From Poritiphilus sp965212595 (GTDB lineage Bacteria > Bacteroidota > Bacteroidia > Flavobacteriales > Flavobacteriaceae), in the NCBI GenBank assembly GCA_965212595.1, contig CBDBVE010000003.1:1-64000 (forward strand): a DNA stretch of 64,000 nucleotides. The letters run 5' to 3'. Shown here in pieces: positions 17,043 to 26,019 of this stretch. A model generated the notes under the pieces. It made no database searches, was not told the DNA's origin, and was given only the letters and a program-made list of their open reading frames with translations. Position 1 is the stretch's first letter, and each line of letters opens with the position of its first letter. Both the position numbers and the translations under genes were made by a program.

Positions 17043-18358
17043 ATGAGGACCCTTTTTATAAACGAAAATTTCTGAACATCAATTTATTCACTAAAATCTG
17101 GGAGAAGTTTTATAAGTCAGAGTTTTCTAGAAATGTTTCTTCACAAATATTGGGAACTGGAGTAGCACAGGCCCTTCCTTTTTTGGCTACACCAATCTTA
17201 ACCCGCCTCTTTAATGAACAGGACTTTGCCTTGTATACCTCCTATTTTGCTTTAGCTACAATTTTTGCTGTTGCCGTCGGGGGTAAATATCATATGGCCA
17301 TTGTCTTACCTAAATTACGCTCAGAAGCTCTCAAAGTTTTTGCCTTAAGTATCTACATTACCTTACCTTATGTATTATTACTTTTCCTGGGATTCTTCTT
17401 GGTCTATGGTAAAGCCTTTCAGGATGTGGGAGAGCTGGTTTACCTCGTCCCGGTATTTGTTCTATTTTTTGGGGTCTGGAGCAGCTTCTCTATTTTTTCT
17501 ATCCGGGAAAAGAAGTTTAAGAACAACGCCTTTGCCAAGGTAATTCAATCTCTTTTTTATATCGTGTCCGCTGTGGCCTTTGGGTTTTTTAAAACGGCGG
17601 CTTTGGGCCTGGTTTTGGCTAAGATAATTGGAACGTTTAGCTCGGCTGTTTATTTATACTTTAAATCTAACATTACCCCATCTCTAGTAGCGCCTGCAAA
17701 GCTGAAAAAGGTGGCAAAAAAATATATAGATTACCCAAAGTATGGGGTTGCGCCTGCATTTCTAAATACCGTTTCAACCCAAGCCTTAATATTGATTTTG
17801 GCAAAATGGTATAGCACTGAAGACCTGGGTTACTACGGACTTACACATATGGTTTTGAGCGCCCCCCTAGGCTTGGTAGGGAACTCGTTTAGAGATGTCT
17901 TCTATCAAAAGATTGCATCTTTAGTGACTAATAAGCGCTTTTCAGAGGCCATTCAGTCATTTAAAAAATCGGCCCTGGCTCTTTTGGTAATGGGCTTGCC
18001 CATTTGTCTTATTTTGTTCTTTTTTGGTGACAGTATTTTTTCAGTAGTTTTCGGGAACTCATGGGGAAGATCGGGTCATTTTGCATCTATTCTTGCTCTT
18101 AGTTTTTTAGTAAAGCTTATTGTTAGTCCACTCTCCTCCATATTTAACGCAACTAACAGACTTAAGATATCCTCTATTTGGCAGGTAACTTACTTTTGTA
18201 CGACCTTCATTACCCTGGGGTTCTGCGCTTATATTTTAAAGCTCGATGTAATACAGTTATTATATATTTATGTGATCCATGAAGTAGTACTGTATCTCTT
18301 ATATTTTTTGTTAGAATACCGAACCTTACGCAGGTTCATGAATAGGAATCAGATATAG
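17043..18358 (+). CDS. Wzx-type polysaccharide flippase, probable one-base deletion near the start
   Basis: From TTG 17150 the frame encodes 402 residues with about 12 membrane helices and the oligosaccharide flippase pattern (GTGVAQALPFLATPILTRLF). The same frame is open far upstream and encodes a fitting N-terminus (FTKIWEKFYKSEFSRNVSSQ), so 17150 cannot be the true start. No ATG or GTG exists in that frame. ATG 17043 follows a promoter box and would join this frame if one T were added to the T run at 17069-17071. CTG 17072 is the alternative start. The protein would carry lipid-linked repeats across the inner membrane. The polymerase-like gene follows 23 bases later. Confidence 0.8.
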
Positions 18359-18381
18359 TTATATCCGATATTAAAGCCAAT

Positions 18382-19638
18382 ATGAAAGCTTCCATACTAA
18401 AACGTGAACGATTAAATTACCTGGGAGCTTGTATCTATGCCTTGTCTATCTCGCTTCCTCAGAAAATCACGACCATTGGTTTAATTATGTGGCTTATTCT
18501 GTCGCTCTTAAGTTATAGAAGGGCTGATTTAAATTACCAGTGGCGTCTTTTTTTATTACCCCTATTATTCCTAAGCTACCTTTTGGGAATGCTATGGACA
18601 GGATTAGAGAGCGAATCTTTTCAATTCTTAGAACGCAAATTGTCTTTATTAGCATTTCCCATCATTTTTTTCCTGCATAAGTATTCCACAGTTGAAAGAC
18701 AAAACCTTCTTAAATTCCTGATTTATGGCTTGGTTTTGTCAGGAGTGTTGTGCCTGGCCTTTGCATTAAACCGTTCCCTGGTATTTCAGGATGGCAGCCT
18801 TTTATTTGAACCAGGAATATTACCAGGAAAGGGCTTTTTTGAATCTGTTCTATATGGGGGCAACCATTTTTTTGGCAACCATTTTTCCATATTTCATCAA
18901 ACAGTGTACTACGGGTTGTACCTATGTGTAGGAATAGCCATTTTGTTATTTTCTCAAAATATTTTCGGGAGAAGACAAAAAGCCGGCTTATTGATCTTTT
19001 TCGCTTTTTTACTTTTTTTACTTTCCAACAAGGCCGCCCTGATTACCATTTTTATGATTTTAATTCTTTGGGGAATTAGCTTAAAAGCAAAGAGATCAAA
19101 AAAAATTATAGCTTTTCTTGGATTGGCGATTATAGCTTCGGGGGTGCTCTTACTGAATCCCAGGACGAGCGAAAGTATTCGAAAAGTTATCAGCGGAGAA
19201 GTTGCGCTTAATGAAAATTCCAGATACGATTTTGCAATGAGAATGCTAAGCTGGGACGCCTCTTATGCGTTAATTGAAGAAAGACCATTTACGGGATACG
19301 GCTTGCATAAGGCACAAAAGGCCTTGAACGGGGTTTATACCAGCAAAAAATACAAGTATCCACTAAAGGAGAGTTTAAATTCCCATAATCAATTTTTACA
19401 GATATGGATAGAAAACGGTATGCTGGGATTGCTGGCCCTGATTGCGGTCTTTTTATTTTTATTTAAGGGTCTTTCAACTTCCAATTTTAATAACTTGCTT
19501 TTTATATCTTTTGCACTAATCCTGGTGACGAATTCTTTGTTTGAAAGCATCCTTAGCAGATTTTCAGGGGTTTCTTTTTTTTCCTTCCTGCTTTGTTTTA
19601 TTTTTTCGACCTATAAGAACCAAAGCAGCAAGAATTGA
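18382..19638 (+). CDS. O-antigen ligase/polymerase (Wzy/WaaL-type) membrane protein
   Basis: The 418-residue protein has around ten membrane helices and a large loop between them. The Wzy_C-type region holds GYGLHKAQKAL and SHNQFLQIWIENG at about residues 310-345, with the conserved His before NQFLQ. Such proteins polymerise O-units or ligate polysaccharide to lipid A core. Which of the two this one does cannot be read from the sequence. The next gene starts inside its stop region with a four-base overlap, so the two are translationally coupled. Confidence 0.83.
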   Translation: MKASILKRERLNYLGACIYALSISLPQKITTIGLIMWLILSLLSYRRADLNYQWRLFLLPLLFLSYLLGMLWTGLESESFQFLERKLSLLAFPIIFFLHKYSTVERQNLLKFLIYGLVLSGVLCLAFALNRSLVFQDGSLLFEPGILPGKGFFESVLYGGNHFFGNHFSIFHQTVYYGLYLCVGIAILLFSQNIFGRRQKAGLLIFFAFLLFLLSNKAALITIFMILILWGISLKAKRSKKIIAFLGLAIIASGVLLLNPRTSESIRKVISGEVALNENSRYDFAMRMLSWDASYALIEERPFTGYGLHKAQKALNGVYTSKKYKYPLKESLNSHNQFLQIWIENGMLGLLALIAVFLFLFKGLSTSNFNNLLFISFALILVTNSLFESILSRFSGVSFFSFLLCFIFSTYKNQSSKN

Positions 19639-20912
19639 AACTAAAATTTTCCATAGCTACTTATTTCATCGCATATTTTTTTCTGCTGTTATTGCTTTAT
19701 GTGTATAAAATAAAAACCTACTTCTATTGGGGCAATATTGCAATTCTCCAGGAAACTTTTTTTGATTTTTCTACCTACAGGTTCTTAACGGCATCATTCA
19801 TTTTTTTTCTGAATCTTTACTTTTTGCAACGGACCAATAAGAAGAAATTCGCCTTTATTATTCTCTCCTTATTCTTTATTCTTCTTACGATTCCATCTTT
19901 AATTACGTTCACTTCAGAAAATATGTATCCGGTTTCACTGATGCTCTTTCATCAGTTGCTGTTTTTCGGACTTTATTTCTTTTCTAAAATTAAGGTCAAT
20001 TTTGACAGGGTTCCGGTCCTAAACAAACGCCAGGCACTGTTGTTGTTCTTGATTCTTACTACGATAGGCGTCATTCCGTATTTGCTGGTTTACGGCCCCC
20101 ATATCAACTTAAAAAACTTATTGCTTATTGATGTATACTATACAAGAACCAGAATGGCTGCTTTAACTAATCCTTACTTTGGTTATACCTACTCTCTTTT
20201 CACCAGGATAGTAATTCCTTTGCTTATTGTTTTTGCATTAGAGTTGCGAAATAAGTTAGTGGTTCTTATAGGCGTCTTTTATCTTATTCTGTTTTATCTT
20301 TTTGGCGCACATAAAACGGTATACCTGGGATTGATAGTTGTACTTATCTTTTACCGTTGGAGCTATCTTAAAACCATTAAAAAGGTACTTAAGTATTCAA
20401 ACCTGTTTATAATCCTATGTATTGTCCTTGCATTTTTTAGTTATGATTATCCATGGATACTCACTTTTAGAAGAATTCATTTTTTGCCTGCTCTGCTAGA
20501 CATTGCCTATCTGGACTTCTTTGCTGAAAACTATATCTATTGGTCAGAGTCTATCCTAAAAAGTTTTGTTGATTATCCCTATGACCTTAAACACACCTAT
20601 CTCATTGGACAAGAATATTTTAAGAATCCAAATATGGCGGCAAACAATGGCCTAATTTCCGATGGATACATGAACTTTGGCACACTTGGAGTACTTATTA
20701 ACATTGTTATCGTTTCCCTCTATTTTATGCTGTTAAACAGCCTAAACATACCTGCTAGATATTTCGGTATTTATTTGTTGGTGGTTTTCTCATTTCTGAG
20801 CTCTGCAACCTTTACGGTCTTTTTAACCCATGGTGGAATAGCTTTACTTTTGGTTTCTATTTTTATACTTAATGAAAAGAAATCACAGCAAAAAGGCCAT
20901 CCCATGGTATGA
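19635..20912 (+). CDS. Second polymerase-like multi-pass membrane protein
   Basis: The 425-residue protein has about 11-12 membrane helices and is very rich in Phe, Leu and Ile, as is usual for O-antigen polymerases. Conserved features of polymerases are seen only loosely: YYTRTRMAALTNPYFGY near residue 170 and GLISDGYMNFG near residue 337. It has no other recognisable domain. The start is TTG 19635, overlapping the previous stop (TTGA). I consider it the best Wzy candidate because the preceding gene looks more ligase-like, but the assignment could be reversed. Confidence 0.7.
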   Translation: MKLKFSIATYFIAYFFLLLLLYVYKIKTYFYWGNIAILQETFFDFSTYRFLTASFIFFLNLYFLQRTNKKKFAFIILSLFFILLTIPSLITFTSENMYPVSLMLFHQLLFFGLYFFSKIKVNFDRVPVLNKRQALLLFLILTTIGVIPYLLVYGPHINLKNLLLIDVYYTRTRMAALTNPYFGYTYSLFTRIVIPLLIVFALELRNKLVVLIGVFYLILFYLFGAHKTVYLGLIVVLIFYRWSYLKTIKKVLKYSNLFIILCIVLAFFSYDYPWILTFRRIHFLPALLDIAYLDFFAENYIYWSESILKSFVDYPYDLKHTYLIGQEYFKNPNMAANNGLISDGYMNFGTLGVLINIVIVSLYFMLLNSLNIPARYFGIYLLVVFSFLSSATFTVFLTHGGIALLLVSIFILNEKKSQQKGHPMV

Positions 20913-20992
20913 AAAAAATGTCTCAGTCTTAATTTAGAACAACCAAAAGCAAATAATCAAGTGTAATGCAGACGAAAAATTTATACTATTTG

Positions 20993-21000
20993 TACTTTTG
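20993..21000 (+). promoter_or_regulatory. -7 promoter element TACTTTTG upstream of glycosyltransferase gene
   Basis: This is a full match to TAnnTTTG, in the 190-base gap that separates the polymerase genes from the next glycosyltransferase. It would give a leader of about 95 bases. Confidence 0.5.
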
Positions 21001-21102
21001 TGCTTTATTTGGAAAGAGGTCCTTAACAGTACCGCTGTTATTTGTTAATCCAGATGCCTTCTTCAGGGCTATGCCAGTGACAAAAATTCTAGACAAGAGA
21101 CA

Positions 21103-22230
21103 ATGAATGGAAAAGTCTGCCATTTAACTTCCGTCCACGGAAGATATGACAATCGGATTTTTTTTAAAGAATGTTGCTCTTTGGCAGCGAATGGCTGGGA
21201 GGTTAATTTAGTAGTCGCAGATGGTAAGGGTGACGAGACCTTGAACGGGGTTAACATTTGGGATGTAGGCGCCCATCCGGGCAGACTCAAAAGGTTCTTC
21301 TCAGCATCACGGAAGGTTTATAAAAAAGGGGTGGCCTTGGATGCTGACATCTATCATTTTCACGATCCTGATTTAATTCCCTTTGGCCTCAAATTAAAAA
21401 GGCGAGGCAAAAAGGTTTTTTATGATTCGCATGAAGACTATCGTACGCAAATTCTTATCAAAGCATGGATAAATAAGTATTTGCGGCAGCTCGTTTCCTT
21501 TCTGTTTGGGAAGTACGAGAACCATGCAATGCGAAGATTCGATGGAATATTAGTTCCCCAAACCGGGATGATCAAATATTTTGATCATCTAAACAAGAAT
21601 ACCGTGTTCGTAGCGAATACAATTATAATTGACAATAAGTTCGATCTTGCTCAGAAAGATTACAACAACAAAATTTGTTTTCACCCGGGAACACTGTCCA
21701 AGGAAAGAGGGGTGATAAACATGGTTAAGGCCTTTGAATATTTAGATGAAGAAGAGTTGATTTTGGCAGGAACCTTTGAGAGTGAAAAGCTCCTGGAAAC
21801 TACCAAAAACCTAAAGGGATGGTCAAAAGTTAACTATTTGGGGAAGAGGCCTTATGAAGAAATAAAGACCTATCATGAAAAGGCTTCTGTAGGGCTTATT
21901 TTGTTTGAAAATGTCGGTCAGTATCATTTTGCTTATACCGTCAAACTTTTTGAGTATATGTTTTTTGGAACACCGGTCCTACTACCTAATTTTGGAGATT
22001 GGATAGCTTTTAATGAAACCTATCAATGCGGAATTACAGTAGACCCGGATAATGCCGAGGAGGTGGCGCAAAAAATAAAATACCTCAATGAGAATCCGGA
22101 GATAAAAGCAAAATTAGGCCAGAATGGAAGAAAAGCGGTTTTAGAAGAACTAAACTGGTCTACAGATGAGAAAAGATTACTAGACTTGTATAAGGCCGTG
22201 ATGCCTTCTCAAAAAGATGAAGCAAACTAA
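21103..22230 (+). CDS. Glycosyltransferase, GT-B fold, GT4 type
   Basis: The 375-residue protein has the two-domain GT-B pattern. The N-terminal half has HFHDPDLIPFGLKLK and FYDSHEDYR, typical of a GT4 subgroup. The C-terminal half has FHPGTLSKERGV, YLGKRPYEEI and a nucleotide-sugar site around FEYMFFGTPVLLPNFGDW. It would add a sugar to the growing lipid-linked unit at the cytosolic face. Donor and acceptor cannot be assigned. It opens the second transcription block of the locus and is followed after 20 bases by the WbpB-like gene. Confidence 0.85.
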   Translation: MNGKVCHLTSVHGRYDNRIFFKECCSLAANGWEVNLVVADGKGDETLNGVNIWDVGAHPGRLKRFFSASRKVYKKGVALDADIYHFHDPDLIPFGLKLKRRGKKVFYDSHEDYRTQILIKAWINKYLRQLVSFLFGKYENHAMRRFDGILVPQTGMIKYFDHLNKNTVFVANTIIIDNKFDLAQKDYNNKICFHPGTLSKERGVINMVKAFEYLDEEELILAGTFESEKLLETTKNLKGWSKVNYLGKRPYEEIKTYHEKASVGLILFENVGQYHFAYTVKLFEYMFFGTPVLLPNFGDWIAFNETYQCGITVDPDNAEEVAQKIKYLNENPEIKAKLGQNGRKAVLEELNWSTDEKRLLDLYKAVMPSQKDEAN

Positions 22231-22250
22231 AATAAATAATAATTACTACT

Positions 22251-23276
22251 ATGAGTAACCAATTGAACTTCGCTATAGTTGGATGCGGCAGAATTGGCGG
22301 CAGGCATGCAGGGCATATTAAAAATAACGGCAACCTAGTAGCCGTTTGCGATATTTCTCCTGAAAAAGCTGAGGCCCTTGCCAAGGAATATGGAGCCAAC
22401 GCTTATACTTCACTTGACGAAATGCTAAATAAGGAAACTAATGTTGACCTGGTAGCAATTTGTTCACCCAATGGCCTTCATGCCGAGCATTCTATTAAGG
22501 CTCTAAAGGCGGGTTTTCACGTGTTGTGTGAAAAACCTATGGCTATAAGTGTTCATGACTGCGGTGAAATGATCAAGACAGCTGAGGATGCCAACAGGCG
22601 GCTAATGATTGTAAAACAAAATAGGTTTAACCCTCCGGTTGAGGCGGTCAAAAAATTAATAAAGAATGGAGATTTAGGTAAAGTGCTTTCTATTCAATTG
22701 AATTGTTTTTGGAATAGAAATGAAGACTACTATCAAAATTCCTGGAAGGGAACCCTTGATCTTGATGGAGGAACCCTATTTACACAGTTTAGTCACTTTG
22801 TAGATCTCCTGTATTGGCTAATTGGAGATATCAAGGATGTGGAAGCCTATGGCGGGAATTTCCACCATCAGAACATTACAGAATTTGATGATAATGGAGT
22901 AATTATCCTAAAATTCTACAATGGAGCCCTAGGAACGATTAACTATTCTGTAAATTCATATGGAAAGAATATGGAGGGATCGCTTACCATTTTTGGTTCA
23001 AAAGGAACCATAAAGATTGGTGGGCAGTATCTCAATGAGCTCGAATACCAGAATATTGAGGGAGTTAAAATTGAAAATCTTCCAGTGGGGAATACGGCAA
23101 ACAATTATGGGCAATATCAGGGATCTATGTCTAATCACGATAGGGTATACGAGAATGTAGTTGAAGTTCTTACCAAAGGAGGTGTCATTGCCACAAACGG
23201 CTTTGAAGGCCTTAAGACCGTAGAAATTATAGCAAGGATTTATAATAAAATGAAGGGGCGGTTCCAGGATGTATAA
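22251..23276 (+). CDS. Gfo/Idh/MocA oxidoreductase, WbpB/WlbA-like
   Basis: The 341-residue protein has an N-terminal Rossmann fold (GCGRIGGRHAGHI at residues 11-23) and the family motif CEKPMA near residue 95. Next to an acetyltransferase and a PLP aminotransferase it fits WbpB/WlbA, which oxidises C3 of UDP-GlcNAc-uronate on the way to UDP-2,3-diacetamido-2,3-dideoxy-glucuronate. Known members re-oxidise their tightly held NADH with 2-oxoglutarate. It overlaps the next gene by eight bases. The pathway assignment rests on the trio and not on this protein alone. Confidence 0.8.
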   Translation: MSNQLNFAIVGCGRIGGRHAGHIKNNGNLVAVCDISPEKAEALAKEYGANAYTSLDEMLNKETNVDLVAICSPNGLHAEHSIKALKAGFHVLCEKPMAISVHDCGEMIKTAEDANRRLMIVKQNRFNPPVEAVKKLIKNGDLGKVLSIQLNCFWNRNEDYYQNSWKGTLDLDGGTLFTQFSHFVDLLYWLIGDIKDVEAYGGNFHHQNITEFDDNGVIILKFYNGALGTINYSVNSYGKNMEGSLTIFGSKGTIKIGGQYLNELEYQNIEGVKIENLPVGNTANNYGQYQGSMSNHDRVYENVVEVLTKGGVIATNGFEGLKTVEIIARIYNKMKGRFQDV

Positions 23277-23721
23277 AGAATATCAAAGCAAGCTGGTTGA
23301 TGTGGAGCATGGCGAAAATCTAAAGATTGTGCAGCCTGTCAATATGTACGGTTGCAAACTTGGAGATGATTGCTTCGTAGGCCCTTTTGTTGAAATTCAA
23401 AAAAAAGTAAAAATAGGAAATGGCACCAAAATTCAATCGCATAGCTTTATTTGCGAACTGGTGAACATTGGAGACAATTGCTTTATAGGACATGGCGTAA
23501 TGTTCATTAACGATCTTTTTAGCAAAGGAGGACCTGCCCAGGGCGATACCTCACTCTGGAAAGAAACCCATATTGGAAACAATGTCTCTATAGGCTCCAA
23601 TGCTACTGTTTTACCAGTTTCAATTTGTGATGATGTGGTCATTGGTGCCGGAAGTGTGGTCACAAAAGATATCACCGAAAAAGGGGTATACGCTGGCAAC
23701 CCTGCAAAAAAAATAAGATAG
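23269..23721 (+). CDS. Hexapeptide N-acetyltransferase, WbpD/WlbB-like
   Basis: The 150-residue protein is built of left-handed beta-helix hexapeptide turns (IGDNCFIGHG, IGNNVSIGSNATV, VVIGAGSVV) and ends YAGNPAKKIR, a classical closing motif of this family. It would acetylate the 3-amino group of the UDP-sugar with acetyl-CoA. The start overlaps the WbpB-like gene, and its stop is directly followed by the ATG of the aminotransferase. The order dehydrogenase, acetyltransferase, aminotransferase matches wlb/wbp clusters. Confidence 0.83.
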   Translation: MYKEYQSKLVDVEHGENLKIVQPVNMYGCKLGDDCFVGPFVEIQKKVKIGNGTKIQSHSFICELVNIGDNCFIGHGVMFINDLFSKGGPAQGDTSLWKETHIGNNVSIGSNATVLPVSICDDVVIGAGSVVTKDITEKGVYAGNPAKKIR

Positions 23722-24819
23722 ATGATAAAGTTTCTTGATTTAAAAAATCAATACCTAAGTATTCAAGCCGAAATAGACCAGGCAATGGCCGATGTCATTC
23801 AAAGATCAGCCTTCATTGGAGGAAGCGAAATAAAAGATCTTGAAAGAGATTTTGCCGCTTTTCAAAATGCAAAACACTGTGTTGCCGTTGCTAACGGGAC
23901 CGATGCGCTGGAAATAGTTATTGAAGCTCTTGAGTTGCCTTCAGGGAGCGAAATCATAGTTCCGGCCAATAGTTTTATAGCCAGCTCGGAGGCTGTAACC
24001 CGGTCTGGGCATAGGGTGGTTTTCTGTGACTGCGACCCTGGAAATTACACTATTTCAATAGAAAGCTTACGTTCAAAAATCACATCAAAAACAAAGGCAA
24101 TTATGGCCGTTCATCTTTATGGACACCCCTGTAATATGGGAGCCCTTGGTGAAGTCGCAGACGAATTTGGCCTTAAGATAATTGAAGATTGTGCTCAGGC
24201 TCATGGGGCCGAATTTAACGACAATCGCATTGGCGCTATTGGTCATATTGGGACGTTTAGCTTTTATCCTGGAAAAAATTTAGGAGCTTATGGCGATGGC
24301 GGTGCAATTGTTACCAATGATGATGAACTTGCTAAAAAGTGCCGTATGATTGCGAACCACGGCCGGATTGAAAAATACAACCATATTTTTGAAGGCCGAA
24401 ATAGTCGACTTGATAACTTACAGGCCGCTGTTTTAAATGTAAAGCTTAAATACCTGGAAAGCTGGACCGAAAAAAGAATTGCAATTGCTGATCGCTATCT
24501 CGAAGGCCTCAAAGACATGGAGCAAATTACCTTACCCTTTAGAGAATCATGGGCAAGACAGGTGTACCACCTCTTTGTGATCCGCACAGATAGGCGTGAT
24601 GAACTGAAGGCGTACCTGCAGGAAAGAAATATTCAAACGGGCATTCATTATCCAATTGCATTGCCAAAACTACAGGCGTATAAATACACAGCTCAGGAAA
24701 GTGAAGATTTTTTCGCGAATCAAACAGATACGCTATTGCTTAGCCTCCCCATAGGTGAACATATGACTCTTGAAGATGCAGACATAGTGATTGCTGCGGT
24801 CAAAGAATTCTATTCATAA
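23722..24819 (+). CDS. DegT/DnrJ/EryC1/StrS aminotransferase, WbpE/WlbC-like
   Basis: This 365-residue PLP enzyme has the PLP lysine in FYPGKNLGAYGDGG near residue 190, the substrate-side IIEDCAQAHGA near residue 154 and RNSRLDNLQAAVL near residue 230. It would transfer an amino group from glutamate to the 3-keto sugar made by the WbpB-like enzyme, releasing 2-oxoglutarate. It starts on the base after the acetyltransferase stop. The following gene starts on the base after its own stop, so all four are one operon. Confidence 0.87.
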   Translation: MIKFLDLKNQYLSIQAEIDQAMADVIQRSAFIGGSEIKDLERDFAAFQNAKHCVAVANGTDALEIVIEALELPSGSEIIVPANSFIASSEAVTRSGHRVVFCDCDPGNYTISIESLRSKITSKTKAIMAVHLYGHPCNMGALGEVADEFGLKIIEDCAQAHGAEFNDNRIGAIGHIGTFSFYPGKNLGAYGDGGAIVTNDDELAKKCRMIANHGRIEKYNHIFEGRNSRLDNLQAAVLNVKLKYLESWTEKRIAIADRYLEGLKDMEQITLPFRESWARQVYHLFVIRTDRRDELKAYLQERNIQTGIHYPIALPKLQAYKYTAQESEDFFANQTDTLLLSLPIGEHMTLEDADIVIAAVKEFYS

Positions 24820-26019
24820 ATGAAGTACGACCTAACCATAATAGGTGCGGGTATTGTTGGACTCTCTGTTGGCTATAATCTTATCAAGGAACGGCCTGGG
24901 TTAAAAATTGCTATCCTTGAAAAGGAAGATGAAGTTGCGAAGCATCAAACGGGTAGAAACAGCGGTGTAATTCATTCGGGGATCTATTATAAGCCTGGTA
25001 GCTCTAAAGCAATTAATTGTAAAAAAGGTTACGAGCTGTTGCTGAAGTTTTGTCAGGAACACGATATAGAGCACGATATCTGCGGGAAATTGATCGTGGC
25101 TAGCAACGAGGAAGAAGAAGATGCCCTTCAAAGCATTTATCAGCGAGGCATTGAAAATGGGCTCACTGGTTTGGCAATCTTAAATGCGGAGCAAATACGC
25201 GAAATAGAACCGCATGTAAATGGGACAAAAGGGATTTTAGTACCACAGGCAGGGATCGTAAATTATAGGCAGGTCGCAAAGCAACTTGAAAAGCTTTTGA
25301 AAGAGGCTGGGGTGGATTTTTTCTTTGGCAACAAATTAGAAAAGATCAGTTCTGATGAAGCGCTTTTTACTGTTGAATGCCAAAAGGACACTATTTCCAC
25401 AAAGTTCCTGATCAATTGTGCCGGATTGTATTCAGACAAGGTGGCTGAAATGAACGGGTTAAAGCTCAATGCCAAAATTATTCCCTTTAAAGGAGAATAT
25501 TATTTGATTAAAAAAGAAAAAAGGCATTTGGTAAAGAACCTCATCTACCCTGTTCCAAATCCTGCTTTTCCCTTTCTTGGCGTTCATTTTACGAGAAGAA
25601 TTGGTGGCGAGATTGATGCGGGGCCTAATGCGGTTCTAGCTTTTAGAAGGGAGGGGTATAAAAAGTTTGACTTGAAATGGAATGAGTTTTTAGAAAGCAT
25701 TTTTTATGCTGGATTTTTAAAAGTAGCGATGAAATACTGGAAGGTGGGTTTATATGAAATGTATCGATCTTTTTCAAAAAAGGCCTTTGTAAGAGCGCTT
25801 CAAAAGTTAATTCCAGAAATTAAAGGAGAAGATTTAGTGGTGGGCAATTCGGGGGTAAGGGCTCAGCTTTGCGAAGTTAATGGAAAGCTTGTAGACGATT
25901 TTATGATCAAATATACCAATAATGCAGTGCACGTTATTAACGCACCTTCGCCTGCTGCAACTTCCTCCCTGCAAATTGGAAAATTGATTTGTGAAAAAAC
26001 ACTACCGCTGTTAGGATGA
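24820..26019 (+). CDS. lhgO: L-2-hydroxyglutarate oxidase homologue (LhgO/L2HGDH family)
   Basis: This 399-residue FAD-dependent DAO-fold protein has IIGAGIVGLSVGYNL at residues 6-20 and the hallmark HQTGRNSGVIHSGIYY at residues 42-57. GVRAQL lies near the C-terminus, followed by INAPSPAATSSL. LhgO oxidises L-2-hydroxyglutarate to 2-oxoglutarate and passes electrons to the membrane quinone pool. It is unusual in a polysaccharide operon, but it abuts the WbpE-like gene and overlaps the next glycosyltransferase by four bases. WbpB-type enzymes produce 2-hydroxyglutarate, so a recycling role is a reasonable inference. Confidence 0.88.
   Translation: MKYDLTIIGAGIVGLSVGYNLIKERPGLKIAILEKEDEVAKHQTGRNSGVIHSGIYYKPGSSKAINCKKGYELLLKFCQEHDIEHDICGKLIVASNEEEEDALQSIYQRGIENGLTGLAILNAEQIREIEPHVNGTKGILVPQAGIVNYRQVAKQLEKLLKEAGVDFFFGNKLEKISSDEALFTVECQKDTISTKFLINCAGLYSDKVAEMNGLKLNAKIIPFKGEYYLIKKEKRHLVKNLIYPVPNPAFPFLGVHFTRRIGGEIDAGPNAVLAFRREGYKKFDLKWNEFLESIFYAGFLKVAMKYWKVGLYEMYRSFSKKAFVRALQKLIPEIKGEDLVVGNSGVRAQLCEVNGKLVDDFMIKYTNNAVHVINAPSPAATSSLQIGKLICEKTLPLLG

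Noticed and set aside
17150..17152. TTG at 17150 as the flippase start
   Set aside because: It would remove part of the first membrane helix, and the frame upstream encodes a fitting N-terminus.
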